From Reticulitermes speratus (taxonomy: Eukaryota; Arthropoda; Insecta; Blattodea; Rhinotermitidae): 64,000 bases of DNA. The position numbers were made by a program, and so were the translations under genes. The notes beneath the pieces were generated by a model. The model made no database searches. It was not told the origin of the DNA and saw only the letters and a program-made list of their open reading frames with translations. Where the stretch lies: the NCBI GenBank assembly GCA_021186555.1, contig JAJKFL010000004.1:11538001-11602000 (forward strand). The letters run 5' to 3'. This document shows positions 54,421-64,000 of the stretch, in pieces; positions within the stretch are counted from its first letter, which is position 1, and the number at the start of each line of letters is the position of its first letter.

Positions 54421-56325
54421 CCCTCCCAAGGGACACCGCCTTAACGAAGCACTGTCCGTGCGGGCGGTGAGGGTTTGTGTGCCCCAAAGAAGCTGGGGGC
54501 TAAACCGGCGGTAGCTTAGCTACTGGTAGGGTCTCCCAAGCCGGGCAGGCCTCAGCTGAGGGGCCAGACGAAGTGTGTTCCGCAACGACCTGTCTGAACC
54601 AATAACCTTTCCATAACATCCTTCCTATTCACCCAAGTCAAGGTGTGAGGTATCGTGCCAAGGACTGCATGGCACTGGGGTGGAAAAACAGCAGTGCATT
54701 TACGATCTCCTTGGGGAACCGGGCAGCACCCCGTTGTATTTGTGCCTTCCACCCGTAAGGGGCTCTGCAGGTGGTGACTGTTACTTCCCCATTACTTGTG
54801 GGAATAAAATGGACACAGTAATTAATGGACTTGATCAAGGAGTGGCTGAGGCTGTAGACTTGATACAAGTTGTAAGTTCTGAGCTGAGTTCTGATGAACC
54901 TGATCAAGGAGCAGCTGTGGCTGCAAACTTGATACTGAGGCTGTAGGCTTTGAGCCTTTCGCTGTTTCTTCTGATGAGGACAGACTGGCTGCAGGTGTCT
55001 GTACGACTAGACTGCAGTCCAGGTGACTCTCGGGAGCGCAGTGAAAGCAGCTCATTAAAGTAAGAGAAGGTGGTGGCGAGAAGTAGTGGGTGTGGCGAGA
55101 AGTAGTGGGGGTGTGAGAAGACCCCACTCTTACTCCAGCATTCCACCTTCGATGAACCTGTGAGCCTTTTGCTATCTCTTGTGATGAGGACAGACTGCAG
55201 ACCAGGCGACTCTTGGGAGCGCAGCGGAAGCAGCTCGTTAAAGTAAGAGAAGGCGGTGGCGAGAAGTAGTGGGGGTGTGAAAAGACCCCACTCTTACTCG
55301 AGTATTCCGCCTTCGATGAACCTGATCAAGGAGCGGCTGTGGCTGCAAACTTGATACGGAGGCTGTAGGCTCTGAGCCTTTTGCTGATTCTTGTGATGAG
55401 GACAGACTGGCTGCAGGTGTCTATATGACTAGACTGCAGTCCAGGCGACTCTCAGGAGTGCAGCGGAAAAAGCTCATTAAAGTAAGAGAAGGTGGTGGCG
55501 AGAAGTAGTGGGGGTGTGAAAAGACCCCACTCTTACTCGAGTATTCCACCTTCGATGAACTGTGAGCCTTTTGCTATCTCTTCTGATGAGGACAGACTGC
55601 AGACCAGGCGACTCTAGGGAGCGCAGCGGAAGCAGCTCATTAAAGTAAGAGAAGGCGGTGGCGAGAAGTAGTGGGGGTGTGAAAAGACCCCACTCTACTC
55701 GAGTATTCCTCCTTCGATGAACCTGATCAAGGAGCGGCTGTGACTGCAAACTTGATATTGGGCTGTAGGCTCTGAGCTTTCGCTGTCTCTTCTGATGAGG
55801 ACAGACTGGCTGCAGGTGTCTTATGACCAGACTGCAGACCAGGCGACTCTCCGGAGCATGGCGAAGGTAGCTCATTAAAGTAATAGAGCGGTGGCGAGAA
55901 GTAGTGGGGGTGTAAAAAGACCCCCTCTTACTCGAGTATTTCACCTTCGATGGACCTGATCAAGTAGCGGCTGTGGCTGCAAACTTGATATTGGGGCTGT
56001 ACGCTCTGAGCCTTTCGCTGTCTCTTCTGATGAGGACAGACTGGCTGCAGGTGTCTTTATGACCAAACTGCAGACCAGGCAACTGTCGGGAGCGCAGCGG
56101 AAGCAGCTCATTAAAATAAGAGAAGGCAGTGGCGAGAAGTAGTGGAGGTGTGAACAGACCCCACTCTTACTCGAGTATTCCACCTTCGATGAACCTGATC
56201 AAGGAACGGCTGTGGCTGCAGACTTGATAATTGAAAGGCTAAGGGTTAGCACAATAAGCCTAAGGCTGCGGTGCGTCCGGAGCTAATGCCGACGGGCCCA
56301 TAGAAGGAAGAAGAAGAAGAAGAAG
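54421..56325 (+). mobile_element. Composite retroelement with internal VNTR, nested in the TTAA MITE
   Basis: Flanked by AAAGTCGACGCT at 54409-54420 and 56326-56337. Layout: a GC-rich 5' module (54421-54830, starting CCCTCCCAAGGG), a tandem repeat block (54896-56230), and a short 3' module ending TAGAAGGAAGAAG in (GAA)n at about 56305-56325. A 12-bp target duplication plus a simple 3' tail indicates target-primed reverse transcription. No reverse transcriptase is encoded, so it depends on another element. The open frames on the - strand here come from the repeat. The plan resembles primate SVA by analogy only. Confidence 0.85.
54896..56230. repeat. VNTR core, alternating long and short units
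   Basis: Unit starts (GAACC/GGACC after CTTCGAT) at 54896, 55154, 55318, 55557, 55719, 55952 and 56191 give lengths 258, 164, 239, 162, 233 and 239, then a partial unit. Long units contain TGATCAAGGAGCGGCTGTGG and GGCTGCAGGTGTCT; short units lack both. Shared blocks: TGATGAGGACAGACTG, CATTAAAGTAAGAGAAGG, GAAGACCCCACTCTTACTC. Confidence 0.95.
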
Positions 56326-56398
56326 AAAGTCGACGCTGGCAATTTAAAACGTAAATACTCAAATCGACCATGGTCGACTTTGGCAGTGAATGTGTTAA

Positions 56399-57960
56399 TA
56401 TTACACAGTGCAACAAACATTTCAATAACATGTACAGAATTGGCTGCTTTTGACTAAACTACATATATTGATCATAGAAATTAAGGCCAAAAATTGTAAT
56501 GAAGTTTTTTTTTTTTTTTCTTTTTTGGGGTATGCAAGACATATCAACATACATACCACTTATTGTATAATAAATGTGACATACTGGAAAACTGTGGTGT
56601 CACCCAAAGCTGTGACATAATGCAAAACTTCAGCATTCAGATTTTGAATCAGCATATTATATGAATTTTGTGATTCCCCCCCCCAAGTGGTTTTGGGAAC
56701 CTTTCTAATCTTCAGAAGGCTTTATCTCTTTTGTAGCTTATTTTGAGATACAGCTTAAATAGTTACCAAATGTTCACATTAATCTGAACATGAAGTCCTG
56801 TGGTGGCAGTTCATATTAGTGTATGCTCTTTGTTCCAGTTTACTGTCTCAGCCAAGAACGATGCTGCAGAGTGTGCAGCTTCCACATACACAAAGCAAGT
56901 GGCACATGATCATTCATCCTGGAAAGTCTGTATTTGTCAAGAATATTCTGGACTTGGATCATTTGAAAATACATCATCCTTGCCTCATTTTCCCCAGTAC
57001 TTAATTATCCAACACCGTAAATTTATGCTCGTCTGCTAGGGTACAGGATAGTATAACTCGCCGCTACTTTGGATCTCCCTTTGACATGGACCAAGTACTG
57101 TATGAGAAGCGTAATGTGATGTTTTGCCAGCAGTATAAGTCTGTAATGCAATTAAGAAGTAATGACAAAGCAGGATTATAGATGTTTGATCTTCATGAGT
57201 CGCCATACTGCCATTCAGACGGGACGATATGGTGATCATATTTCACCGAGGCAGAAGTATAACGTTGCAGCACATTCTCGTGGAGTGACGGGGTGCCTTC
57301 TTATGTTCCGGTCCAGTTTTGGTCGGATATTATGATAGCCTACGTCTGGAACGACATATCCAGCCTTCATCAGAACTGGTCTTTTTGAATCCATTAACAC
57401 AGTGGCGATGAGGTGTGATTGTCTGGCTGACCACCTTACCTGTGCCTCTCCTCGGTGACGGATCTTCAACCGTGTTCGGCCTGAAAGTAGATATCACAGC
57501 CACTGTCACTATAAGAGCACTGACATCCAAAGAATCAGTCAGCACATCTGATGGACTATCAGCAATATAAATCTTGTACAGTATCGTCATGTAGCACGTT
57601 TGGCTGTTTGTGGCATGCCGTTTTGTCACAGCTGTGCAAAGCATAAGAAGGTGATGGCCCATAAATATTTATATCCTGACAATGCAGGGAAATAGGAAGA
57701 ATAAAGATGTACCAAGAAAGTGCAGCAGTGGTCTAGGAAAACTTATGTGTGTTTAAAAGCATAAATTAACGTAGCCTGGCCATTGACCTATGTAAAAGCG
57801 TTGTGTCAACTGTCGAGAAAAAGATGCGCATCTTATGTGTTAACCATTACGAGTAGCCTGTCAGAATTGGGACATGGAAGCAATATTTTATCCTTGTGTG
57901 GAACATGTATAAGTAAATGAAGGTTGGACTTATGATGAAAATGTAGCATAGAATATTGTG
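56399..57960. other. Intergenic, nothing firmly recognised
   Basis: A possible exon-like block at 56840-57038 follows a CAG, but its translation is not recognisable in any frame. 57240-57660 is GC-richer and open on the - strand (110 codons) without a known domain. Part of this could be MyD88 3' untranslated sequence. Confidence 0.45.
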
Positions 57961-57964
57961 CTGT

Positions 57965-58124
57965 ACAGTAAAACCCCTATTTAATGAACTGCTGGGGGAT
58001 TAGAATATACTTCACTAAATCGAGGTTTTCATTAAATGGAGGTTTTCAATTAATATGGAGCTATTGTCGGGACATGAAAAAAATCATCACTAAATGCGGG
58101 AACATTAAATCGGGGTTTTACTGT
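57965..58124. mobile_element. Small pogo/Tigger-like MITE
   Basis: TACAGTAAAACCCC at 57965 and GGGGTTTTACTGTA ending near 58124 are inverted ends in a TA context. Subterminal ATTTAATGAAC and GAACATTAAAT continue the inverted repeat. About 160 bp, no coding capacity. Confidence 0.88.
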
Positions 58125-58179
58125 ACTTTGCCTAGGTATTATTTATCATGCTTGTAATTAATATGAGTGAAATTTTTTA

Positions 58180-61135
58180 AAAACTATCAGAATACAATAG
58201 AATACAAGAAGTGACCTGTGCACTTCGACCATACTTGATCCTTTGCGCAGCCCTCATGTTCATGCATTTAGCAGCCCCGCACCTTGAACAAAGTGCAGTA
58301 TTGCTAATGGAGATTTCCTCTAAGTCACCTGGTTTCATAAAATGTTGACCCAGGTGCCTGAACCTCAATGCAGCCAAAGCCTCACAGTCACAAAAATCAT
58401 ATGAGGCCATTTCAGATGCCTCTTTGAATGTGTCACACTCAGGACTGTTTACCAGCCCCAGTTTATGTAGATGTTCTTTCAAATGACAGTGTCCTGTTAG
58501 CAGTCCTGTCATTGTTCGTAGCTGGTTTCTGCTGAGCTGAGTAATTTCCAGCTTTTTTTTTTAGCAGAGACTCTTTTAAGAAAGCCCTTAGCTTGCTTTT
58601 ATCTGCAAATGGACTGCCAATACTTATCATGTTTCCTATTTGTCCAGCTCCTCATCACCTCCCTGGCAACCTTTGCAGATATGCCCAGGGCAGGCCCAGG
58701 TCCTATAAGTGGATGTGAGGAGCCTTGTCTGGCTAGTTGATACCCATCAATTCCCAAATGTCCTTGCATCCACATTAGTTAAGTCCTGTTATGTTCTGCC
58801 AGTTTCAGTCCCAGACTAATTTAGAATTTATCTGGATATTGTTAAGTGCCTTAATGGCCCCTCGACTATCAGTGAGAATGTAGTCACTTTACTTGGAGAG
58901 CATTGTCCCTTCTCAAGTTTTTGTTGGCTTCCATTGCAGGGATTTTCCTGAAAATTCATACCTTCCACTCCACACATGGGCTACAAACAGTGCAAGTTTG
59001 GTTGAAATCGGTCAATAATTTAGGGCACTTCAATAAATGTACCTTTTGGGCTGTATCTCGGCTTCCTTTGGAAGTATGTTTCAGACTCTACGCAGATTAT
59101 CTACGAACGATGTAAGTTTGGTTGCGATCGGTCAATAATTAATCGCCCATTCCACACTCCTGTAGGTGATAGCCTCCAAAGCCACCCACCAGTCGAATCG
59201 CTTTGCACAGCAGGAGCCGCCGCCACCTCAGTAACTGTTGAGTTCGGAGAGTGGGTTACAAGCAGAAGTTCTAAGGTTCGCCCCTCGTATTGCGTTCGGA
59301 ATCCCGAGGGAGCCACCAGAGACCCCAGCTTAATTTTTGGGTCCCTCGAAAGAGCCCTATGTTTTACCAACGCAGGTAAGTCTAATGGAGTTACAGAAGG
59401 TCCTCCTAAGATTCTTTAGAAGCCTTCCTCACCTCCTTTCTATATCTCCGCTGCGCCTGTTTACGGAGTTCCAGCTCTGAGGAGTTCCTTCTGTATGACT
59501 TATTAAAGAGCTGCCTTATCTTCTAGGGGACTGAATTAGATGTCCACTTTAGAGAGTATTTACCCACTCTCACAATTCTGAGAGGACAGTTGTCTTCATA
59601 AGCAGAAATTAGGACCTCTTGAACATGAATTGTCATCCCCAACCCGGCCTCATCTTTCATGTTCATTTTTGGGCTCTGCTCCATCCAGCCTGCCCCTCAG
59701 ATTCTCTCAAAGGGAGTCCCAATTGGTACCCCTTGGGTTTCGGAAAAGGCGTTCCGATACTGAGCCTTCTAATATCTGTGATCTGACAAGGAGGGCTCAG
59801 AAGATACTTCCCAGCCTCTAATACCCTCCAAGAGTCCGAAGGACCCCAGGGTAATATCAATCACCTGTAACCTTATGCTTTTGCAGAAGGTAGGGAAATT
59901 GCCTTCATTTAGAATTTATAGATTTGTAGAATTTAGAAATTCCAACAACGCCACTCCTCTTTCATTACAATTGGTGCTACCCAACACCGTTAAGTGACAA
60001 TTGGAGTCGCAACCTATGATGAGAGGTTTTACTATTCACAATAACGCACAAGTTCCTCTAACTCCCTTGTTGGGGGAGGATCCTCGGAATCAAAAGGCAA
60101 TTAGGCAGAACAACAACCAAACTCCTCTCTGCCTCGCCCTCATGTTATTTTATCTGAACTGCTACTGGGTCCCTAGTAGAGAATCCTGGTAGCATCCATA
60201 CATTCATGTTCCTGGCAAGGATACATGCTGTCGGTCTATTCCGCCTCCGCATATATACCAACGGTTCCTGTATCAGAGCCATATATGTTCCCTTAACAGC
60301 TGCTGTTCTGGGAAAAACCTTAGACGCAGCGATCCTATGTTGCAGGTTAGGTTGAATAAATGAAATGATACTCAACATATCACTTCTCCCGGTCTCCTCT
60401 TCTTACTTCTTCGCTTCCGGTTTAGCACCAAAAAGAGAGAATACTGCCTGTCCTACGCAGCTGAAATGTCTCCACCTCAACCCCTCCAACACGGACTGCG
60501 AATCGATGCTGAGCCCAAGGCGGACCCCACTAGGTACCTCCTGGCGCTCATACACTCTCCATTGACTGGTGTCCAGTCCCCGGTTCAGTGTACGGAGCCG
60601 ATTAAACAAGCCTTCCACGGGGCCCAGAAACCAAGCCAGCACGCTCTTATAAATAGGGAGAGCTTCTAGGCCCACAATCCTGAGCCTTGAGCCCTCCCAT
60701 GCATTCATCTTAGGTACCTCGCTACCCAGCCAGTCTCTGGTCTCATCTTGGCATACCACAACGACAGCCCCTTTAGCACAGGTATCACGAGCCTGGGGGT
60801 GAACTCCTCTTCAGGGAGTCTGTCTACAAGCCCGTTTGATGTTACCAAATTACCTATAGATACCTTCTGGTAGACGTCACAAACGGTGGCCCGGAGATCT
60901 AGGGAGCCAAACTTCTCTGTCAGCACCTCGAGATTCGCAGGGTTATCAGTACCCGACAGGAGGTGGTGCTCTGCCCGAATAGCGGGAGTCTCACCTGTCC
61001 CAGGCGAGCATGGATTTTGCTCGGAGGTCCCCGTAGGAAGCCTCCAAGCACAGGGGTCCCATAGCCGGAGCTACCTCTAGAATCCTTGTTGGAGACCCCA
61101 GTCAAGGAGTGCTAATCGGGTACTGGATCAATCTT
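58180..61135 (-). pseudogene. Non-LTR retrotransposon with gag, endonuclease and RNase H but deleted reverse transcriptase
   Basis: Read on the - strand from about 61135: a gag-like ORF1 region (60926-60403; SSLRLGLSIDS-type, WEGSRLRIVGLEALP, resembling the DUF4780 domain of arthropod retroelement gag proteins); the ORF2 start (60378-60145; SFIQPNLQHRIAASKV, ALIQEPLVY = endonuclease N-terminus); endonuclease middle GCDSNCHLTVLGS near 60000; a linker with KESWRTFCNSI near 59410 and SRDPKIKLGSLVAPSG at 59345-59300. Then about 240 bases of unrelated sequence (58890-59130) replace the reverse transcriptase, followed by RNase H (GISAKVARE near 58670) and GLLTGHCHLKEHLHKLGL (58508-58455). The tail at about 58190 is TTCTATTG-like. 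Many stops. The gene order is that of the Jockey/R1 group. Confidence 0.82.
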
Positions 61136-61171
61136 CTTTAGCTTATCAATCTCTTCCTACGACTAACTTCA

Positions 61172-61369
61172 CTACCCAGCCAGTCTCTGGTCTCTTCGTC
61201 CTGGTATGCCACAATGACAGCTCCTTTTACCTAGTAGGTATGAACGAGCATGGGAGTGAAATCCTCTTCAGGGAGCCCGTCCACAAGCCCTCTGGTATGC
61301 GACAAAATTATTTTTAGAGACGTTTACCTTCCGGTAGCCGCCACAAATGATGGCCATCATTAGGTCCAA
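61172..61369 (-). repeat. Second copy of the gag fragment
   Basis: Matches 60722-60900 in the same orientation (CTACCCAGCCAGTCTCTGG at both 60722 and 61172; TCTTCAGGGAG and CACAAGCC follow in both). A duplicated or separate 5' piece of the same element family, ending exactly where (TTAGG)n begins. Confidence 0.85.
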
Positions 61370-61442
61370 GGTTAGGTTAGGTTAGGTTAGGTTGGTTGGG
61401 TTAGGTTAGGATGGGATAGGTTAGGTTAGGTTAGGTTAGGTT
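61370..61442 (+). repeat. Interstitial (TTAGG)n telomere-type repeat
   Basis: About 13 GGTTA/TTAGG units with three interruptions (GGTTGGTTGGG, GATGGGATAGG). TTAGG is the usual telomere repeat of most insects. Here it is internal, with normal sequence on both sides. Confidence 0.93.
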
Positions 61443-63000
61443 ATATTAAAAACAAGACCAACTATTTCTGTGTGTGTGTGTGTGTCATCGTGAAGCCTCG
61501 ATAAAGAGGAGGCTCTGTCCCACTACGGGCTGTTGGCGCTATGGAAATAAAAAATCCTTATTCCTTACACTCCAACAGACTCCTAACACACTGTCAATGC
61601 TACATTTACCAGCCCACTGATGGAGGCACCTTTATCCTCCAAACTGTTGCACAACGAATTAAACGTTAAATATGACGTGCAGCTTATCACACCAAACAGG
61701 ACAGCTCCAAGGTAATGGTGTGAAGATTCTGCTGTTTTACATACCTTTAGTACACGTACTCCTCATTTACTCTGCCACAGCTGACAGGACGGCACTTACT
61801 GCGTGCTATCTTTTCGTTTTAAAGCCAGCGTTACTCTTGCAGAACCCTGGTTGTTAATCATCGTGTGATATACTTTGCCCGAAAAAATGCCTTTCTCTGC
61901 CATCCATGTGGTACTATATGCAGCCAATGATCTGTGGCTACAGTAACGCCCGTAGGCGCCGTTTGTGGCGCAATAAGACGTTTCCAGGATGCCTTTGAAC
62001 CTTCACCGGGGTGTATACAACGACCACACACATCCATCTCTTCACGTGTTATCTGACGTTCATAGATGACAGCTCCAACATAACCTACAATCGCCTTCAA
62101 TCGTCTCTCTATTCCGTTACAACATGACTAATCGAAATGGGCGTTAAATGGTCGACACACACACATACTGTACACACAAAAGAGGAAAGTTCGGAGCACA
62201 GATTACTACTACCAGATAGGTAACTGCAATGCTATTGGTCGGAAACGTGGGGCCGAGTCTATTGTCCTGCCATCTATGCGCCGTTCTCAAGTACCACAAG
62301 GTGTTAGTAGCAATCGGTAGCAATATCCCAGTCGGTAAGGTTGACTACTATTCGGCCCTCAATATCCCCCCTCCCTTTCCCCAGTCATACAGATAATTTT
62401 CACTTCACATGGTTCAGCAGCAGCATGAAATGTCCTGTAGAATAGGTCATATCATAGGTATTTCATTCATATGTATTTATTATCCCTGCACTGAAATCTA
62501 CTCAGCTAGAGAGTATGTTAATGTTCACACTTTTAACTTCCACTTCTAACACATCAATATGGAATGGAGGACAAGATATAAAGAATCTAAAAATTTTTTA
62601 TTCTTCAAAAACGGGCAGTAAGGTATACTGCAGGGTTAAAACATTTAGAATCGTGTAGAAAGAGTTTCAGTCATCTAAAGATATTAACAGTGTATTTGTT
62701 ATACATTCAAAAGACAATCTTATAAGTAATAGAAAAGTCTAACTGCACTGTAAATAAACATGTACATACACGTAACACAAGAAATAGTCTTTATTATATC
62801 TATCTATCAATCAATCTATCTATCTATTATGACTATACAAGCAAAGGTATGTGTTGTATATACAATAAGATTATACAATAAACACAGCTGTACTTTTATG
62901 TATAATACAGATTCACATCCTGTATCACTGTATTTTCATCTACAGGAAGAATGAAAAAAGTGATTGATGTATAATATCAAACAGTGTATATTCAGTTCAA
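61443..63000. other. Intergenic, nothing firmly recognised
   Basis: (GT)n at about 61470-61487 and (ATCT)n at about 62798-62826. The 80-codon open frame at 61858-62100 (-) shares CTACAGTAACGCxCGxAGGCGCCG at about 61939 with 40100, so it is more likely a repeat than a gene. Confidence 0.5.
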
Positions 63001-63160
63001 TTCAATGCAATTTATTTCATCTTCAAGCAGATCCACAACCATTGGATATAGAATGTGTCACATAATTATCATGTTCAAATCTTCTCCAGAATCAAGTCAA
63101 TAAATATAATAAAAGATAATACAATAAAATCATCATGAATAAATATAGAATTATTTTCAG
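63000..63160 (-). mobile_element. LINE 3'-end remnant
   Basis: CATTGGATATAGAATGTGTCACA, ATCAAGTCAATAAATA and AATAAAATCATCATG parallel 6058-6155 (CATTGGATACAGAACTTATCACA, AATGCAAATAAATACAATAGG, AATAAAATCATGCA), the 3' end of the element at 6000-7225. The coding part is not present. Confidence 0.65.
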
Positions 63161-63801
63161 TTAAAATTATAATGCTTAGAATGTATGTATAAAAATATAA
63201 ATGAAATTATATATATATATATATATATACACACATAGACACACAGATACACGTAATATAATACCATAGATATTTAAACAATCAAGTATAAATTAAAAAT
63301 TCTTGAATACAATATCATTAATTTTCATAATATACACAATATATACAGACACCAGCTGAAGTGGGTAACCTGAACATAGCAATAGTTTGTAAAAAGTAAT
63401 GCCAGTTAATTTTTGCCTATACATGTAGAAGTATGAACAATAATGTGTGCGAGATAGAAAGGAGGTTCATACAGAATTCTCAGTTGCGATGTACTCTTGT
63501 CAACATGACAAACTGTATAGAGGAATTCTGAGACATATGTAGGTCAATGTAAATTAGGGTTTCTTCCACTGCCGGTCTACACAAGCTTCTCATAGATGTC
63601 ACATTCTCCAAGTGATGTAATGTCTAACGATGCTCACATCAGTGGTAGCCAACACACTTTCAGACTGCATGGTCTGTTTCACGTGACGGAACAAACTTGA
63701 TATGTGCAGGAGACCAGAACTGTTCATTGAGAGGTCACACAGCTGCTGTGTACCACCTCACTTAGTAGGCAAAAGTTAAGAGGCATTAATTTATTACAGA
63801 C

Positions 63802-64000
63802 CTACTGATGTGACAGAATCTTCATCTTTCTCTTAGTTGCCCTCTGCCTGACTGCTTCACTTAACAACCGATTTGTTCGCTTACACCACCAAGGAATGGC
63901 AATTCTGGCGACACCAACAGCAATGCCATCCACCAATTCTTGGTAATGAAGTGAACAACCAGCAGACCTGATCCAGTCAAAGTCAACCTTGCTCTCGATG
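63802..64000 (-). CDS. Terminal exon of an unidentified gene, cut by window edge
   Basis: The - strand is open from the window edge (64000) to a TAG at 63804-63802, about 65 codons. The translation is protein-like (SKVDFDWIRSAGCSLHYQEL, VDGIAVGVARIAIPWWCKR, TNRLLSEAVRQRATKRK): a possible amphipathic helix, then a basic C-terminus. AATAAA follows nine bases after the stop (complement of 63789-63794), a good polyadenylation signal. There is no in-window start because the gene begins to the right. I do not recognise the family. It could be a transposon-derived tail, but no tail or terminal repeat is seen. Confidence 0.55.
   Translation of the reverse strand, partial: IESKVDFDWIRSAGCSLHYQELVDGIAVGVARIAIPWWCKRTNRLLSEAVRQRATKRKMKILSHQ

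Larger units (their letters stand above)
53638..56398. mobile_element. TTAA-flanked MITE (piggyBac-like), split by nested insertions
   Basis: TTAA (53638-53641) followed by CACATTCACTGC, and GCAGTGAATGTG followed by TTAA (56395-56398): 12-bp inverted ends inside a TTAA duplication, the piggyBac target. Without the inserts the element would be about 330 bp (53642-53749, 54267-54420 and 56338-56394). No transposase. Confidence 0.75.

Noticed and set aside
54822..56183. Open frames of 80-155 codons on the - strand
   Set aside because: Repeat-derived, inside the VNTR retroelement; the same words recur with each unit and nothing suggests selection on protein.
56800..57040. Possible extra exon downstream of MyD88
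   Set aside because: Preceded by a CAG and open, but no frame gives a recognisable or MyD88-like sequence, and the MyD88 frame already closes at 52882.
57320..57390. Another hammerhead on the - strand
   Set aside because: CTGATGA is present and followed by a GGCTGGA stem-like stretch, but GAAA is missing (GTTCC instead) and helix I cannot be drawn.
59101..60759. Several + and - frames as separate host genes
   Set aside because: They are pieces of one decayed retrotransposon (gag-like, endonuclease, linker) in the expected order.

Overview
This 64 kb window is animal nuclear DNA, most likely from an insect. It is AT-rich, its genes are split by introns of about 0.2-2.7 kb with GT-AG ends and consistent phases, it contains an interstitial (TTAGG)n block (the common insect telomere repeat), and it is dense in decayed non-LTR retrotransposons, tRNA-type SINEs, MITEs and hammerhead-like inverted repeats. 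The repeat flavour suggests a polyneopteran such as a cockroach or termite; that is an impression, not a demonstration. There is one assembly gap of 23 Ns at 7756-7778.

Three multi-exon genes can be rebuilt by hand. (1) A CP110 (CCP110) centriolar-cap protein gene runs on the + strand from 10637 to at least 21570. It has a 3.8 kb central exon and conserved short exons at both ends; the last exon was not found. (2) A FANCE-like Fanconi anaemia core-complex gene lies on the - strand, 34803 down to 28405, five exons, 358 codons, all phases closing. (3) MyD88, the Toll/NF-kB death-domain plus TIR adaptor, lies on the + strand, 40549-52882, eight exons, 385 codons, all phases closing. A fourth gene is cut by the right edge: a - strand terminal exon at 63802-64000 that I could not name. 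The three named genes act in different processes (centriole/cilium control, DNA crosslink repair, innate immunity), so the neighbourhood is not a functional cluster.

Region by region: 1-9 kb is intergenic with a truncated RNase H retroelement bounded by a 17-bp target duplication, a - strand reverse-transcriptase fragment, a GC-rich block and the gap. 10.6-21.6 kb is CP110. 23.2-26.1 kb is a nearly full-length dead RTE/CFDP2-type retrotransposon. 28.4-34.8 kb is FANCE, whose introns hold a hAT MITE with a perfect 8-bp duplication, a 50-58 bp tandem array and another MITE. 35.6-38.4 kb holds a diverged ~0.5 kb direct duplication, followed by a second RNase H retroelement. 40.5-52.9 kb is MyD88, with two copies of one SINE family in its introns. 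53.6-56.4 kb is a nest of insertions inside a TTAA-flanked MITE, the innermost large one being a retroelement with a VNTR core. 58.2-61.4 kb is an internally deleted retrotransposon next to (TTAGG)n. The rest is mostly featureless AT-rich DNA.

The most interesting non-genic signal is a set of inverted-repeat elements carrying hammerhead-ribozyme-like cores (CTGANGA, stem II, GAAAC). Helix I is rebuilt with different bases in four unrelated-looking families, and helix III is a short self-complementary word that suggests pairing as a dimer. This is the architecture reported for Penelope-like elements.
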